Shown here: one piece after another, positions 45,508 through 54,943 of the stretch
How positions within the stretch are numbered: the stretch's first letter is position 1
Layout of the letters: each line of letters starts with the position of its first letter
NCBI RefSeq assembly: GCF_003346865.1
Contig: NZ_QDKL01000001.1
Span: 744,001-808,000, forward strand
Source: Halobacteriovorax vibrionivorans
GTDB taxonomy: Bacteria > Bdellovibrionota > Bacteriovoracia > Bacteriovoracales > Bacteriovoracaceae
Direction of reading: 5' to 3'
Length of the DNA stretch: 64,000 nt
Notes under the pieces: model-generated
What the model saw: only the letters and a program-made list of their open reading frames with translations
Told to the model about the DNA's origin: nothing
Databases searched by the model: none
Program-made: the position numbers and the translations under genes

Positions 45508-46449
45508 TTACCTCAAAAACTTTAGGAATTCGTTATCATTAGAAATAATTAATTTAGTATTTCCATCGATTGATTTCTTATAAGCCTCTAGCGTTCTAAT
45601 AAACTCAAAAAAGTCAGGATCTTGCTTAAATGCTCTTGCGTAAACAGCACTTGCCTTAGCTTCTGCACGACCTTTAATCAGCTGAGCTTTTCGATAACCT
45701 TCTGACTGTATAGTTTGAAGATCTCGTACTAAACGACCTTCAATCTTTGCTTTTTCACCAGATCCAATAGATCTAATTTTTGAAGCAATTCTTTGACGTT
45801 CAGAAATCATTCTTTCGTAAACCTTTTTCTCAACAGATTCCTCGTAAGAAATTCGTCTAAGCTGTACATCGATTAATGAGATACCAAATTGTTCTAATTC
45901 ACCTTCGGCTTTTTCAACAATTAATTGAGATAACTTTTCTCTACCAACTGCTACATTTTCAATGTCACCAGTTATTTCTTCTTCAATTTCGTTAACATTT
46001 TGTTTAGCTGATTCTAACTTCTCAATGATTGCATTTGAGTTTCTAACCGCTTCAACAAGTTGATGAGATGAAATCACATTACGTGTAGCCGAATCCAAAA
46101 TCGTATCAAGTCTCTGCTTTGCCCCCTCAGTATTTCGTACTGTTTGGATAAACTTAAGAGCATTCATAATTCTAAATCGAGCTGTTGTATCTACTTTAAT
46201 GAATTTCTTATCTTTTGTAGGTATTTGATTTGGAAACCCATCCCAACTCAAAATTCTTTTATCTACAAATCGTACATCTTGAATGAAAGGCTTTTTAAAA
46301 TGAAGTCCAGCTTCAGTAATAGGTTCTCCAACAGGCTTCCCAAATTCTGTAATTATGGCCTGACGACCTTCATTAATAACAAAAATAGACTGCTTCCCTA
46401 AAACTAAACCAATAAATACAATTACAACTAAAGGAATTAACTTATTCAT
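45508..46449 (-). CDS. hflC: Protease-modulating membrane protein HflC
   Basis: HflC and HflK form a large complex that surrounds the FtsH protease in the inner membrane and regulates it. The protein (313 residues) has a single N-terminal membrane anchor (IPLVVIVFIGLVLG) and a SPFH/Band 7 domain starting FVINEGRQAIITEFGKPVG, followed by the long helix (AQLIKGRAEAKASAVYA) and FFEFIRTLEAYKK typical of HflC. The ATG overlaps the hflK stop by one base. This pairing with propionyl-CoA carboxylase genes is unusual. Confidence 0.95.
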   Translation of the reverse strand: MNKLIPLVVIVFIGLVLGKQSIFVINEGRQAIITEFGKPVGEPITEAGLHFKKPFIQDVRFVDKRILSWDGFPNQIPTKDKKFIKVDTTARFRIMNALKFIQTVRNTEGAKQRLDTILDSATRNVISSHQLVEAVRNSNAIIEKLESAKQNVNEIEEEITGDIENVAVGREKLSQLIVEKAEGELEQFGISLIDVQLRRISYEESVEKKVYERMISERQRIASKIRSIGSGEKAKIEGRLVRDLQTIQSEGYRKAQLIKGRAEAKASAVYARAFKQDPDFFEFIRTLEAYKKSIDGNTKLIISNDNEFLKFLR

Positions 46450-47438
46450 TACTTCCCTCCTTTATCAAATACAGGAAGTAGCCCTTTAACCTTAGGATCG
46501 ATGATTGTTAGGTTTTTATAATTCTTATATAAACCTTCCATCGCTTCAATATAAAGACGCTTCTTAGTAATACGAGGCGCACGCTTATATTCTTTTAATA
46601 CTTCCTTAAATTTTGCAACATCACCTTCTGCACGGTTAACTAATGCAGCAGCATAACCTTCTGCTTCAGAAACGATTTTCTCGGCCTTTCCTCGAGCTTC
46701 AGGAATAACTTTATTATAAGCACCTTCTGCTTGATTAATTGCTTTCTCTTGTTCTTGCTTAGCTTCGTTTACTTCATTGAATGATGCCTTTACAACCTGT
46801 GGAGGATTAACATCTTGAAGTTTAACAGAGATAATCGTTACTCCCATGTCATACTTATCAATTACTTCTTGCATAAGTACTTTGGCATCTGCTTCAATTT
46901 CGACCTTTCCTACAGTAAGAACATCTGTAACTGAGCGGTCACCAACAACACGTCTCATAATTGACTCAGAGATATCTCGAATATTTCTAACTGGCTCACT
47001 TGTTTGAAAAATAAATTTGAATGGATCACGGACTTGGTATTGAACCGCCCATTCTACTGAAGCAACATTCAAGTCCCCAGTTAGCATTAGTGATTCACTA
47101 TCAAGATTACGACTCGAATAAGAAGTTCTTCTTGATCTTGTACTCTTTGTTCTAAAACCAAACTCTTCTTGAAGAACAGTTTTAACCTTAACTTTGATTA
47201 CATTATCGATACCAAATGGGATCTTAAAATGTAGACCAGGTGGATTTGTATCGACGTACTTACCTAAACGAATTACTACGGCCTCCTCATCCGGCTCAAC
47301 TGTGTAAAACGATGTGTATCCGAAAACAAATAAAACAACAAAAATAAAAAAAGGCCCAAGTAACTTGAGCCCTTTATCTAAATCTTGTTTCATTTTTTCG
47401 AAGTCATTTCTTGGTGCTTGTCCATTATTAAAAGACAT
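46449..47438 (-). CDS. hflK: FtsH-regulating membrane protein HflK
   Basis: HflK (329 residues) has a soluble N-terminus, one membrane helix (FFIFVVLFVFGYTSFYTV, about 33-50), a SPFH/Band 7 domain with VEPDEEAVVIRLGKY and a long C-terminal helix rich in Glu, Ala and Lys (AEGYAAALVNRAEGD). It lacks the Gly-rich N-terminal region of E. coli HflK. AAGGAGAG lies upstream of the ATG, ten bases after the biotin carrier gene. Confidence 0.95.
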   Translation of the reverse strand: MSFNNGQAPRNDFEKMKQDLDKGLKLLGPFFIFVVLFVFGYTSFYTVEPDEEAVVIRLGKYVDTNPPGLHFKIPFGIDNVIKVKVKTVLQEEFGFRTKSTRSRRTSYSSRNLDSESLMLTGDLNVASVEWAVQYQVRDPFKFIFQTSEPVRNIRDISESIMRRVVGDRSVTDVLTVGKVEIEADAKVLMQEVIDKYDMGVTIISVKLQDVNPPQVVKASFNEVNEAKQEQEKAINQAEGAYNKVIPEARGKAEKIVSEAEGYAAALVNRAEGDVAKFKEVLKEYKRAPRITKKRLYIEAMEGLYKNYKNLTIIDPKVKGLLPVFDKGGK

Positions 47439-47447
47439 TTACTCTCC

Positions 47448-47954
47448 TTATGCTTCTACTTCTAACATGAGAACGTTTTCTTCTAAGGCGTCCCCTTCCT
47501 TAACGTGGATGGCCTTAACAGTACCATCAATCCCCGTTTTAATTTCATTTTCCATTTTCATGGCCTCAAGAATTAAAAGTGTATCACCCTTTTTAACTTC
47601 TTGACCAACTTCCACATTGATTTTTACAATCTTACCTGGCATTTTTGTTAAGAATTCACCTGCGTCGGCTCCACCAAGTCCAGAAGGCTTATACCCTCTA
47701 AATAGTGAATAAACACGATCAACATTTACAACTCGAGATGGAAGATCTTGACGTGGAATCTTCTTCCAAGTTCTTTGATCTCTAGAGATGAAATACTGAC
47801 CACAGATTTTCTTTAGCCACATTGTTTCATGTAAACTTCTCTCGCCATCTTTCAGAGTTGAGAAGTCAAATTCAACAAGGTTGTACTCATGAACTTTAGT
47901 TCTTGTTAAATCAACAATTACTTCTTCATTATCATTAATTAAATATGTTCTCAT
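47448..47954 (-). CDS. Biotin carrier subunit of acyl-CoA carboxylase
   Basis: The C-terminal 75 residues are a biotinyl/lipoyl domain with EAMKMENEI near residue 130; the Lys in MKM carries biotin. The first 90 residues have a beta pattern (EFDFSTLKDGERS, WKKIPRQ) like the BT/linker region of propionyl-CoA carboxylase alpha, which contacts the carboxyltransferase. This suggests that an alpha chain has been split into carboxylase and carrier polypeptides. The ATG at 47954 follows the carboxylase stop by one base; a longer frame into that gene is not supported. It should be biotinylated by the ligase at 14859. Confidence 0.88.
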   Translation of the reverse strand: MRTYLINDNEEVIVDLTRTKVHEYNLVEFDFSTLKDGERSLHETMWLKKICGQYFISRDQRTWKKIPRQDLPSRVVNVDRVYSLFRGYKPSGLGGADAGEFLTKMPGKIVKINVEVGQEVKKGDTLLILEAMKMENEIKTGIDGTVKAIHVKEGDALEENVLMLEVEA

Positions 47955-47955
47955 A

Positions 47956-49407
47956 TTAAATACCCATCCTACGTGCTTCAGAGCCAGCAATGATCGTATA
48001 TAGCTTTATATGATCAAGGTCTGTCTTCACGTTGTTCTGAGGTGCAACTTCACCAATGTAAGCTGTTGAATAATGTCCATCAACAAAGTTCTTCTCTGTC
48101 ATAATTTCTTTTAACAGTGGAAGATTTGTTTTAAGACCTTCAATGAATAGTCCATCTAGGGCTGCATTCATTTTTCTTACAGCAACGTCACGAACGATTC
48201 CTTTACAAACAAGCTTTCCTACCATTGGATCGAAATCTGGAGTAACTTCTAATCCTTTGTATAGGCAGTGATCAAAACGTGTTCCTTGTGGAAAATTTGT
48301 TTCAAAACCTGTTACAAGACCTGGAGCTGGAAGCATTGTAATTGGATCCTCTGCACAGATACGACATTCAATCGCGTGTCCTGATCTTCTGATGAATTCT
48401 TGTGAAGGGATTCCCAACTCATCACCAAATGCAGCTTGAATCATACAAACAATAAGATCCATTCCAGTAATTTCTTCAGTGATTGGGTGCTCAACTTGGA
48501 TACGTGTATTCATCTCAAGGAAGTAAAATTGCTTATCTTCACCCATGATGAACTCAACTGTACCTGCCGAATCATATTCAACTGCCTTTGCAAGCTTAAC
48601 AGCTGTTTCGCAAACACGTTGACGAAGCTCCTCATCACTTCCAATAAATGGCGATGGTGCTTCTTCAATAATCTTTTGGTGTCTTCTTTGAACTGAACAT
48701 TCTCTTTCAAAGAAATGGAATGTATTACCTTTCTTATCTGCAAGAATTTGAACTTCGATGTGGCGAGGATTAACAATAAGCTTCTCTACAAGTAGATCAC
48801 CATTGTTAAAAGCCGCTGCGGCTTCTCTACCAACAGCATCAAATTGCTCACGTACTTCAGCTTCATTATTACATGCACGCATACCACGTCCACCACCACC
48901 AGCAACTGCTTTAAGTAGAACAGGATATCCAATTTTATCTGCTATTTGGACTGCTTCATCAACAGTAGGTACAGCATGATCTGTACCTGGAACAGTAGGA
49001 ACACCTGCTTCATTTGCTAGCTTCTTAGACGTCGCCTTATCACCCATTACTCTAATGGCCTCAACATGTGGACCGATAAAAGTGATCCCCGCTTCAGAAA
49101 GTGCATTTGCAAAATCTCTATTCTCTGAAAGGAAACCATATCCTGGGTGAACACCATCTGCTTTAATCTCTTTAGCTAAAGCAACTAGTTTTTCAACATT
49201 TAGGTATGTCTCTGCATTTGTATTACCTTCAAGGTAAACCCATTCATCACAAAACTGAAGATGTGTCCCTTGAGGCTCATTATCTGTAAAAATACCAATT
49301 GCTGTGTGACCGAGCTCACGACAAGCCTTAGCTACACGAGAAGCGATCTCTCCACGGTTTGCAATTAATACTCTTCTTTCCATATTCTTTGGCTGTCTGA
49401 TCATCAT
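47956..49407 (-). CDS. accC: Biotin carboxylase subunit of propionyl/acetyl-CoA carboxylase
   Basis: The ATP-grasp enzyme carboxylates biotin with bicarbonate. The chain starts RRVLIANRGEIASRV, the usual biotin carboxylase opening, then GYGFLSEN, the ATP-binding GGGGRGM loop, EMNTRIQVEHPITE with the metal ligands and catalytic Arg, and GHAIECRICAEDP. Length is 483 residues, so it holds the carboxylase domain only and not the biotin carrier. The ATG overlaps the pccB stop (ATGA). It acts with the pccB and carrier products. Substrate choice belongs to PccB. Confidence 0.95.
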   Translation of the reverse strand: MMIRQPKNMERRVLIANRGEIASRVAKACRELGHTAIGIFTDNEPQGTHLQFCDEWVYLEGNTNAETYLNVEKLVALAKEIKADGVHPGYGFLSENRDFANALSEAGITFIGPHVEAIRVMGDKATSKKLANEAGVPTVPGTDHAVPTVDEAVQIADKIGYPVLLKAVAGGGGRGMRACNNEAEVREQFDAVGREAAAAFNNGDLLVEKLIVNPRHIEVQILADKKGNTFHFFERECSVQRRHQKIIEEAPSPFIGSDEELRQRVCETAVKLAKAVEYDSAGTVEFIMGEDKQFYFLEMNTRIQVEHPITEEITGMDLIVCMIQAAFGDELGIPSQEFIRRSGHAIECRICAEDPITMLPAPGLVTGFETNFPQGTRFDHCLYKGLEVTPDFDPMVGKLVCKGIVRDVAVRKMNAALDGLFIEGLKTNLPLLKEIMTEKNFVDGHYSTAYIGEVAPQNNVKTDLDHIKLYTIIAGSEARRMGI

Positions 49408-50978
49408 AATTGAATATTCCCGTGTTTACGTTTTGGTCTATCAACTTTTTTGTCTTTAAGTACTTTTAGATATTCATAAAGACGCTTTCTTGTTTCTTCT
49501 GGAAGAATAACAGAGTCAATATAACCTCTTTCAGCTGCTACATATGGATTAGCAAAGTTATTTTCATAATTTGCAACTAGCTCTGCTTTTTTCTTTTCAT
49601 ATTCTTCACCTTCAAGACCTTTTAATTCATTCCTAAAGACGATATTTACTGCACCTTCTGCACCCATAACGGCAATTTCACCAGTTGGGTAAGCAAGGTT
49701 AACATCTGCTCTAATGTGCTTTGATGCCATAACATCATACGCTCCACCATAAGACTTTCTTGTAATTAGAGTAATTAATGGAACAGTCGCTTCTGCATAT
49801 GCATAAAGAAGTTTAGAACCGTGCTTAATAATCCCGCCATACTCTTGAACTGTACCTGGTAAGAAACCTGGAACATCGACAAGTGAAACGATTGGAATAT
49901 CAAATGAGTCACAGAATCTAATAAAACGAGCTGCTTTACATGATGAATCTATATCAAGAACACCTGCTAAAACTTCTGGTTGGTTAGCAACAATACCAAT
50001 TTTAATACCACCAATTGATGCGAAACCAACAACGATATTTCTTGCGTAGTCTTTATGTACTTCTAAGAAGTGCCCATCATCAACAATATCAAGAATAACT
50101 TCTTTCATGTCATACGGCTTCTTAGGATTACCAGGAACAACTTCCTTAAGTTTTGTATTATCTCTATAAACTGGATCCGAAGTATACTTGTCTTCTTGTG
50201 CTCTGAAGTTTGAAGCCGGTAAGTAACTCATTAGTTCTCTTACTCTTTCAAAAGTCTCATCTTCGTCCTTACACTTGAACTGACATACACCAGACTTCTC
50301 AGAGTGAGCAGTAGCTCCACCAAGGTCTTCTTTTGTTACTTCTTCGTGAGTTACAGTCTTGATAACATCTGGACCTGTAACGAACATATATGATGACTGA
50401 TCTACCATGAAGATAAAGTCAGTTACTGCAGGTGAATAAACTGCACCACCAGCTGAAGGCCCCATAATTAAAGATATTTGAGGAATAACACCTGAAGCTT
50501 TTACGTTTCTATAGAAGATTTCGGCATATCCACCAAGAGCATCAACACCCTCTTGAATACGTGCTCCACCTGAGTCCTGAATACCGATTACAGGAATTCT
50601 ATTATCAAGTGCGAAGTCCATTATCTTACAGATCTTCTTTGCGTGAGCTTCACCAAGTGCACCACCCCAACAAGTAAAATCTTGAGAATAAACAGCGATC
50701 TTTTGACCATTAATTTCTGCAATACCTGTTACGACACCATCACCAAGAAACTTCTTCTTTTCCATTCCAAAGTTTACACATCGATGTGTAACAAATTTAT
50801 CAAACTCGATAAATGTACCTGGATCAACTAATCTTTCGATTCTCTCTCTTGCTGTGTACTTACCTTGGTCATGTTGCTTAGCAATTCTAGCTTCACCACC
50901 ACCTTGCTCGGCTTCAGCTCTCTTGTTAAGGAGAAAGGCCCTTTTTTCTTCTAATATATTTTCACTGGTTGTCGACAT
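49404..50978 (-). CDS. pccB: Propionyl-CoA carboxylase beta subunit (carboxyltransferase)
   Basis: PccB transfers CO2 from carboxybiotin to propionyl-CoA, giving (S)-methylmalonyl-CoA. Two crotonase-like halves are seen: GPSAGGAVYSPAVTDFIFMV with VTGPDVIKTVT in the N-terminal half and FLPGTVQEYGGIIKHGSKLLYAYAEATVP with SYGGAYDVM in the second. These match propionyl rather than methylcrotonyl carboxylases. Length is 524 residues. The ATG at 50978 has GGAGG four bases upstream; the longer TTG-started frame contains the ribosome binding site and is rejected. Methylmalonyl-CoA epimerase, needed before the mutase, is not in the window. Confidence 0.94.
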   Translation of the reverse strand: MSTTSENILEEKRAFLLNKRAEAEQGGGEARIAKQHDQGKYTARERIERLVDPGTFIEFDKFVTHRCVNFGMEKKKFLGDGVVTGIAEINGQKIAVYSQDFTCWGGALGEAHAKKICKIMDFALDNRIPVIGIQDSGGARIQEGVDALGGYAEIFYRNVKASGVIPQISLIMGPSAGGAVYSPAVTDFIFMVDQSSYMFVTGPDVIKTVTHEEVTKEDLGGATAHSEKSGVCQFKCKDEDETFERVRELMSYLPASNFRAQEDKYTSDPVYRDNTKLKEVVPGNPKKPYDMKEVILDIVDDGHFLEVHKDYARNIVVGFASIGGIKIGIVANQPEVLAGVLDIDSSCKAARFIRFCDSFDIPIVSLVDVPGFLPGTVQEYGGIIKHGSKLLYAYAEATVPLITLITRKSYGGAYDVMASKHIRADVNLAYPTGEIAVMGAEGAVNIVFRNELKGLEGEEYEKKKAELVANYENNFANPYVAAERGYIDSVILPEETRKRLYEYLKVLKDKKVDRPKRKHGNIQL

Positions 50979-51117
50979 AAACCCTCCACCAACTTCTTTC
51001 AAAATTTCATGTTTAAATTATCAGTGCATATTACACCTTTAAAATGCAATTTGCCCAATCACGATGCGTTATTTTATGGGGGTTAAGTCTATGAAATTAT
51101 AGGAATATAAATAAAAA

Positions 51118-51134
51118 GGCCCTCGTTGAGGGCC
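51118..51134 (-). terminator. Intrinsic terminator of the sigma54-regulator gene
   Basis: A seven-base GC-rich stem (GGCCCTC with GAGGGCC) with a three-base loop is followed on the minus strand by TTTTTATTT. It lies 37 bases after the regulator's stop codon and upstream of pccB, so it separates the two units. Confidence 0.85.
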
Positions 51135-51170
51135 CAAAAGTGTCTATATTTTATTATTGTAAGTTTTTAA

Positions 51171-52742
51171 CTATTCATTACCTGCTTTCGCACGTTTATC
51201 TAGTCCATACTTATCAACTTTCATGATTAAACTAGCACGAGACATACCAAGCTCTTTAGCAAGCTTTGATTTATTAAAGTTACATCTCTTAAGCCCTTCA
51301 CGAATCATAATAATCTCAAGTTCCATAAGTGCGTCTTTAAGTTTTCCAGATGTGTTAACACCTCTAGTTTGCTCAACTGGAGCCGCTCCGTGATCTAGAA
51401 CCTGTGGACTAAGGATATCAGGTGTAATTGATTTATCATCACCAGCAAGAACAACAAGCCTTTCAACCTCGTTTTCTAACTGACGAACATTTCCTGGCCA
51501 TGGATAATCAAGCATCTTTTCCATACACTTCTTAGAAAAAGTCTTCATTGGCATGCCTGACTCATCACACTTCTTCTTTAGAAAGTGCTCCATTAAAACA
51601 GGAATATCTTCTCTTCTCTCTCTTAGCGGAGGAAGGTTTACATTTAAAACGTTAATACGATAGTAAAGGTCTTCTCTGAACTCACCTTTTGCCATCATTG
51701 TTTTAAGGTCTTTATTTGTTGCTGCAATAATTCTCACATCTGTTCTTCTCGACTTATCAGCACCTACTGGTAAGTAAGTACCTTCCTGAAGAACACGTAG
51801 AAGCTTAACTTGCATCGATAGTGACGTATCTCCAATTTCATCAAGGAATAATGTCCCACCATTTGCTAGCTCAAATAAACCAGACTTTTCTTTATGAGCA
51901 CCAGTAAAAGAACCCTTCACGTGACCAAATAATTCAGAATCTAGTAGGTTCTCGTTAAATGCAGAACAGTTAACAGCTAGGAATTGAGCATCTTTACGAG
52001 GTGATGCAAAGTGAATTGCTTTAGCAACAAGTTCCTTACCCGTACCGTTTTCACCCTGTACAAGTACAGAAGATTCACTAGTAGAAATTCTTTCAAGTAA
52101 AGAGTAAATCTTTTGCATAGCTTTCGATTTACCAATCATATTATGATAACGGAACTTTTCTCCGAGTTCAGAATTAAGCATATGAATTCTTTCTTCTCTT
52201 TTAGAAATTTCGACATGGAATGTAGCTACTTCACCGGCAACTAGTTCAACTAGTTCTTTTAGATATTCAATTTCTCTTGGAAATAATCGTCTTGTTTCAT
52301 TTACACATTCCTGTGCTGCTTCTGGGCTCGCTCCATGCTCAGTAAGTGCGGCCACTAGCTCTTTTTCATCTTCATCACTGAAAGTACTTTTCAAAAAAGG
52401 AAAAGCAAAAACAGTTCCCTGATATTCACCTTCAATTTCAATTCTTGTCCCCATCATTTTCACACCCGGAAAATATGAATCAAAGATCATAACTGTTTCA
52501 CCAGACTGACTTAATTCATCACTAAACCTTTCTACATCGGCCGTAATAAAGTCATAACCATGCGGAAGAGACATCTGTGTTTGAAAGAAAAGGTTCTTAA
52601 AATCATAATCCTTATCTTTATGTCCACTTCTTATTTTGAAATGGTTGTCTGCATAGAATACCTCTACACCAAACCACTTATTAATTATTTCTTCGAGCTT
52701 AGAAATAACATGTAGTCCATTTAGTTCAGTCCAATTGATCAT
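51171..52742 (-). CDS. Sigma54-dependent transcriptional activator (NtrC family, Fis-type HTH)
   Basis: The AAA+ core (about residues 215-430) has [10 protein letters not shown] (Walker A), [13 protein letters not shown] (the sigma54-contacting GAFTGA loop with one substitution), [11 protein letters not shown] (Walker B) and an R-finger region in the [17 protein letters not shown] motif. The C-terminus is a Fis-like helix-turn-helix ([24 protein letters not shown]). The N-terminal 200 residues are not a receiver; they resemble a ligand-sensing PocR-like or GAF-like domain ([27 protein letters not shown]), uncertain in family. The ATG at 52742 has GGAG seven bases upstream. A near-consensus FliA promoter precedes it. 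Its targets are unknown. Confidence 0.9.
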   Translation of the reverse strand: MINWTELNGLHVISKLEEIINKWFGVEVFYADNHFKIRSGHKDKDYDFKNLFFQTQMSLPHGYDFITADVERFSDELSQSGETVMIFDSYFPGVKMMGTRIEIEGEYQGTVFAFPFLKSTFSDEDEKELVAALTEHGASPEAAQECVNETRRLFPREIEYLKELVELVAGEVATFHVEISKREERIHMLNSELGEKFRYHNMIGKSKAMQKIYSLLERISTSESSVLVQGENGTGKELVAKAIHFASPRKDAQFLAVNCSAFNENLLDSELFGHVKGSFTGAHKEKSGLFELANGGTLFLDEIGDTSLSMQVKLLRVLQEGTYLPVGADKSRRTDVRIIAATNKDLKTMMAKGEFREDLYYRINVLNVNLPPLRERREDIPVLMEHFLKKKCDESGMPMKTFSKKCMEKMLDYPWPGNVRQLENEVERLVVLAGDDKSITPDILSPQVLDHGAAPVEQTRGVNTSGKLKDALMELEIIMIREGLKRCNFNKSKLAKELGMSRASLIMKVDKYGLDKRAKAGNE

Positions 52743-52806
52743 TGTTAATCTCCGATGTTTATTTTTTTGGCACAAAAACGATATACCAAAGCTTAGTCTG
52801 TAAAAC

Positions 52807-52833
52807 TTTTCGGCAGATTTTAATAAAACTTAA
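52807..52833 (-). promoter_or_regulatory. Sigma28/FliA-type promoter of the sigma54-regulator gene
   Basis: On the minus strand TTAAGTTT (52833-52826) and GCCGAAAA (52814-52807) are separated by exactly 11 bases. Each differs by one base from the FliA consensus (TAAAGTTT, GCCGATAA), and the spacing is the standard one. Transcription would start near 52799, giving a leader of about 57 bases. Confidence 0.65.
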
Positions 52834-52879
52834 CTACAAATGATGAAAAAATAGACAAATTCAAAGAAATATTATTAGT

Positions 52880-53437
52880 TTAATTTACCCCTAAGTAGTT
52901 AAGAACACGTGTGAAATATGAACTCATCTTCCAATCTTGAGGTCCCTTAAACATAATACGGTGATCGAGGTTAGAATCGAAAACAAAAGTTTCCGGAACT
53001 TTAACAACCCCTAATTTACTCATAGATATCCCAGAAACATCATGAATAACCATAGAATTGCTTGGTAGGTCTTTGAATCTTTTTAGAAACTTTTTAATTT
53101 TCATGTCCTCATCTTTAACGGCCATGAAAACGACTTTTACATTCTTTTCTTCGAGCTTACGTGCAAACTCAACGAATTCAGGAAATTCAGCTTCACAAGG
53201 TGCACACCATGTTCCCCAAAAATGGACAACAAGACCATTAGAGCTTTGCGCTAAATCTTGTAACTGAACAGGACTATTATCTTCAAAATTAGTTAACTCA
53301 ACACTAGGGAGTGTTTTTAATATATACGTGCGACTTTCATCAACATAGGTATCAATTTTATTCTTATGATAAATAGAATAACCAAGCGTTATGGCCACAA
53401 TTATAAAGATGAATGATATTTTTGAAGAAGTACTCAT
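52880..53437 (-). CDS. TlpA/ResA-like thioredoxin-fold protein, membrane-anchored
   Basis: An N-terminal helix (KISFIFIIVAITLGYSI, about 6-22) serves as a signal anchor, so the rest lies in the periplasm. The thioredoxin fold starts with VHFWGTWCAPCEAEFPEF, giving the redox WCxxC pair near residues 79-82, and a cis-Pro VPETFVF follows near residue 155. This is the pattern of TlpA/ResA reductases that act on cytochrome c apoproteins or other periplasmic thiols. Length is 185 residues. No cytochrome maturation gene adjoins, so the partner is unknown. It lies downstream of the ribosomal-operon terminator. Confidence 0.88.
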   Translation of the reverse strand: MSTSSKISFIFIIVAITLGYSIYHKNKIDTYVDESRTYILKTLPSVELTNFEDNSPVQLQDLAQSSNGLVVHFWGTWCAPCEAEFPEFVEFARKLEEKNVKVVFMAVKDEDMKIKKFLKRFKDLPSNSMVIHDVSGISMSKLGVVKVPETFVFDSNLDHRIMFKGPQDWKMSSYFTRVLNYLGVN

Positions 53438-53452
53438 AGCAAATACAATGTG

Positions 53453-53487
53453 AAATAAAAAAACCCATCATACCTAAATATGATGGG
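53453..53487 (-). terminator. Intrinsic terminator of the ribosomal-protein supercluster
   Basis: A nine-base stem (CCCATCATA with TATGATGGG) with a six-base loop, 28 bases after the rplQ stop, is followed on the minus strand by a run of seven T (TTTTTTTATTTC). It ends the S10-spc-alpha gene block. Confidence 0.9.
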
Positions 53488-53515
53488 CCTATTTTAGTTT
53501 GAATTAATTAAAATA

Positions 53516-53872
53516 TTAATCAACGAAAGCAATATAAGCCATCTTAGAGTTATCACCAACTCTGTTATCAGAAAGCTTCATGATTCTTGTATAACCACCA
53601 TTTCTTTCTTTAAACTTTGGCCCAAGCTCTGTGAAAAGCTTGTTTACTGCATCTTTATCGTTAAGTTTTTTGAATGCAAGTCTTCTATTAGCTACTGTGT
53701 CGTTCTTAGAAAGAGTTACTAACTTTTCTACAACTGGCTTAACAGCTTTAGCTCTAGTAAGAGTTGTCTTAATCATACCGTGGTCAATAATTTCTGACGC
53801 AAGGTTTTTAATCATAGAAACTCTGTGTGATGGACTTACACCTAATTTATATTTATGTCTTTGATGTCTCAT
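53516..53872 (-). CDS. rplQ: Ribosomal protein bL17
   Basis: bL17 sits near the exit tunnel of the large subunit. The chain starts MRHQRHKYKLG, with the SHRVSMIKNL and IKTTLTRAKAVKPVVEKLVTL stretches diagnostic of the family. Length is 118 residues, slightly shorter than E. coli L17 because the C-terminal extension is absent. GAGG lies seven bases before the ATG. It is the last gene of the cluster, in the usual place after rpoA. Confidence 0.98.
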   Translation of the reverse strand: MRHQRHKYKLGVSPSHRVSMIKNLASEIIDHGMIKTTLTRAKAVKPVVEKLVTLSKNDTVANRRLAFKKLNDKDAVNKLFTELGPKFKERNGGYTRIMKLSDNRVGDNSKMAYIAFVD

Positions 53873-53898
53873 ATCTCTACCTCAACTTATAACAACTT

Positions 53899-54912
53899 TT
53901 AGTTTTCTTCTTTCAGGTCTTGCATAATGCTATCAACTTTCATACCTAGACCAAGTCCCATTTGAGATAATACTTCTTTAATCTCATTTAGTGACTTACG
54001 ACCAAAGTTCTTAGTTCTTAGCATTTCACCTTCAGTTTTAGAAACTAGCTCATAGATATACTTAATATCTGCGTTCTGCAAGCAGTTTGCAGATCTTACA
54101 GACAGTTCAAGCTCAGAAACAGGCTTTAATAGAGCTGCATTAGCTGTATTTTGTTGTTTCTTTGGCTTAGCTTCCATTCTTGTAATTTCTTCTTCATCTT
54201 CAAAGCTTAGGAAAACTGCTAATTGATCTCTAAGGATCTTAGCAGAGTATGCAACAGCATCAGATGGCTCAACACCAGCGTTAGTCCATACTTCTAAAGT
54301 TAGCTTATCAAAGTCTGTTCTCTTACCAACACGTGAGTTAGTAACTGTATAGTTAACACGTGCAACTGGTGAGAAAAGAGAATCTAGATATACCCAACCG
54401 ATTGGAAGATCAAATGATTCTTTATTATCTAGAGCAGTAACATATCCTTTTCCTCTAGCAACAAGTAGTTCCATCTTGATTGATCCACCTGTAGATAAGT
54501 TACAGATAGCGTGATCAGGATTAAGAACTTCTACGTTAGCTGATTCAGAAATATCACCAGCAGTAACAACACCCTCAACTGATTTCTCAAGAGTTAGAGT
54601 TACCTGCTCTTTATCTTTAATTCTAAAGTGTACCTCTTTAAGGTTTAGAATAATCTCAGAAACTTCTTCTTTTACGTTGTTGATTGTACCAAATTCATGT
54701 TCAACACCTTCAATTCTAATTGCAACAATAGCTGCACCTTGAAGTGATGAAAGAAGTACACGACGTAATGAGTTCCCAAGAGTTTGTCCATAACCTCTTT
54801 CAAGTGGCTTAGCAACGAACTTACCATAAGTCTTAGTTAGCTTATCGTTATCCATTTCCAAAGCTACTGGTCTTATCATTCCTGTCCAATTTTTTGCTGT
54901 AAATGTGTCCAC
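53899..54912 (-). CDS. rpoA: RNA polymerase alpha subunit
   Basis: Alpha dimerises to start RNA polymerase assembly and contacts activators and UP elements. The N-terminal domain has PLERGYGQTLGNSLRRVLLSS and GVEHEFGTI. The C-terminal domain (about 265-325) has LELSVRSANCLQNADI and RTKNFGRKSLNEI, the UP-element-binding helix. I chose the GTG at 54912 because AAGGAG lies six bases upstream; the TTG at 54918 directly abuts that site. Length is 337 residues. It follows rpsK directly: rpsD, which usually lies between them, is absent. Confidence 0.98.
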   Translation of the reverse strand: MDTFTAKNWTGMIRPVALEMDNDKLTKTYGKFVAKPLERGYGQTLGNSLRRVLLSSLQGAAIVAIRIEGVEHEFGTINNVKEEVSEIILNLKEVHFRIKDKEQVTLTLEKSVEGVVTAGDISESANVEVLNPDHAICNLSTGGSIKMELLVARGKGYVTALDNKESFDLPIGWVYLDSLFSPVARVNYTVTNSRVGKRTDFDKLTLEVWTNAGVEPSDAVAYSAKILRDQLAVFLSFEDEEEITRMEAKPKKQQNTANAALLKPVSELELSVRSANCLQNADIKYIYELVSKTEGEMLRTKNFGRKSLNEIKEVLSQMGLGLGMKVDSIMQDLKEEN

Positions 54913-54943
54913 AGACAACTCCTTAATAATATAAGTCTATAAA

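Noticed and set aside
52768..52790. A sigma54 promoter (TGGCAC) near the regulator start
   Set aside because: The -24 half is present on the plus strand, but no TTGC lies at the required distance and it points away from any gene that would use it.
54913..54943. A hidden rpsD gene between rpsK and rpoA
   Set aside because: The gap is about 30 bases and all three frames there are short; uS4 needs about 600 bases.
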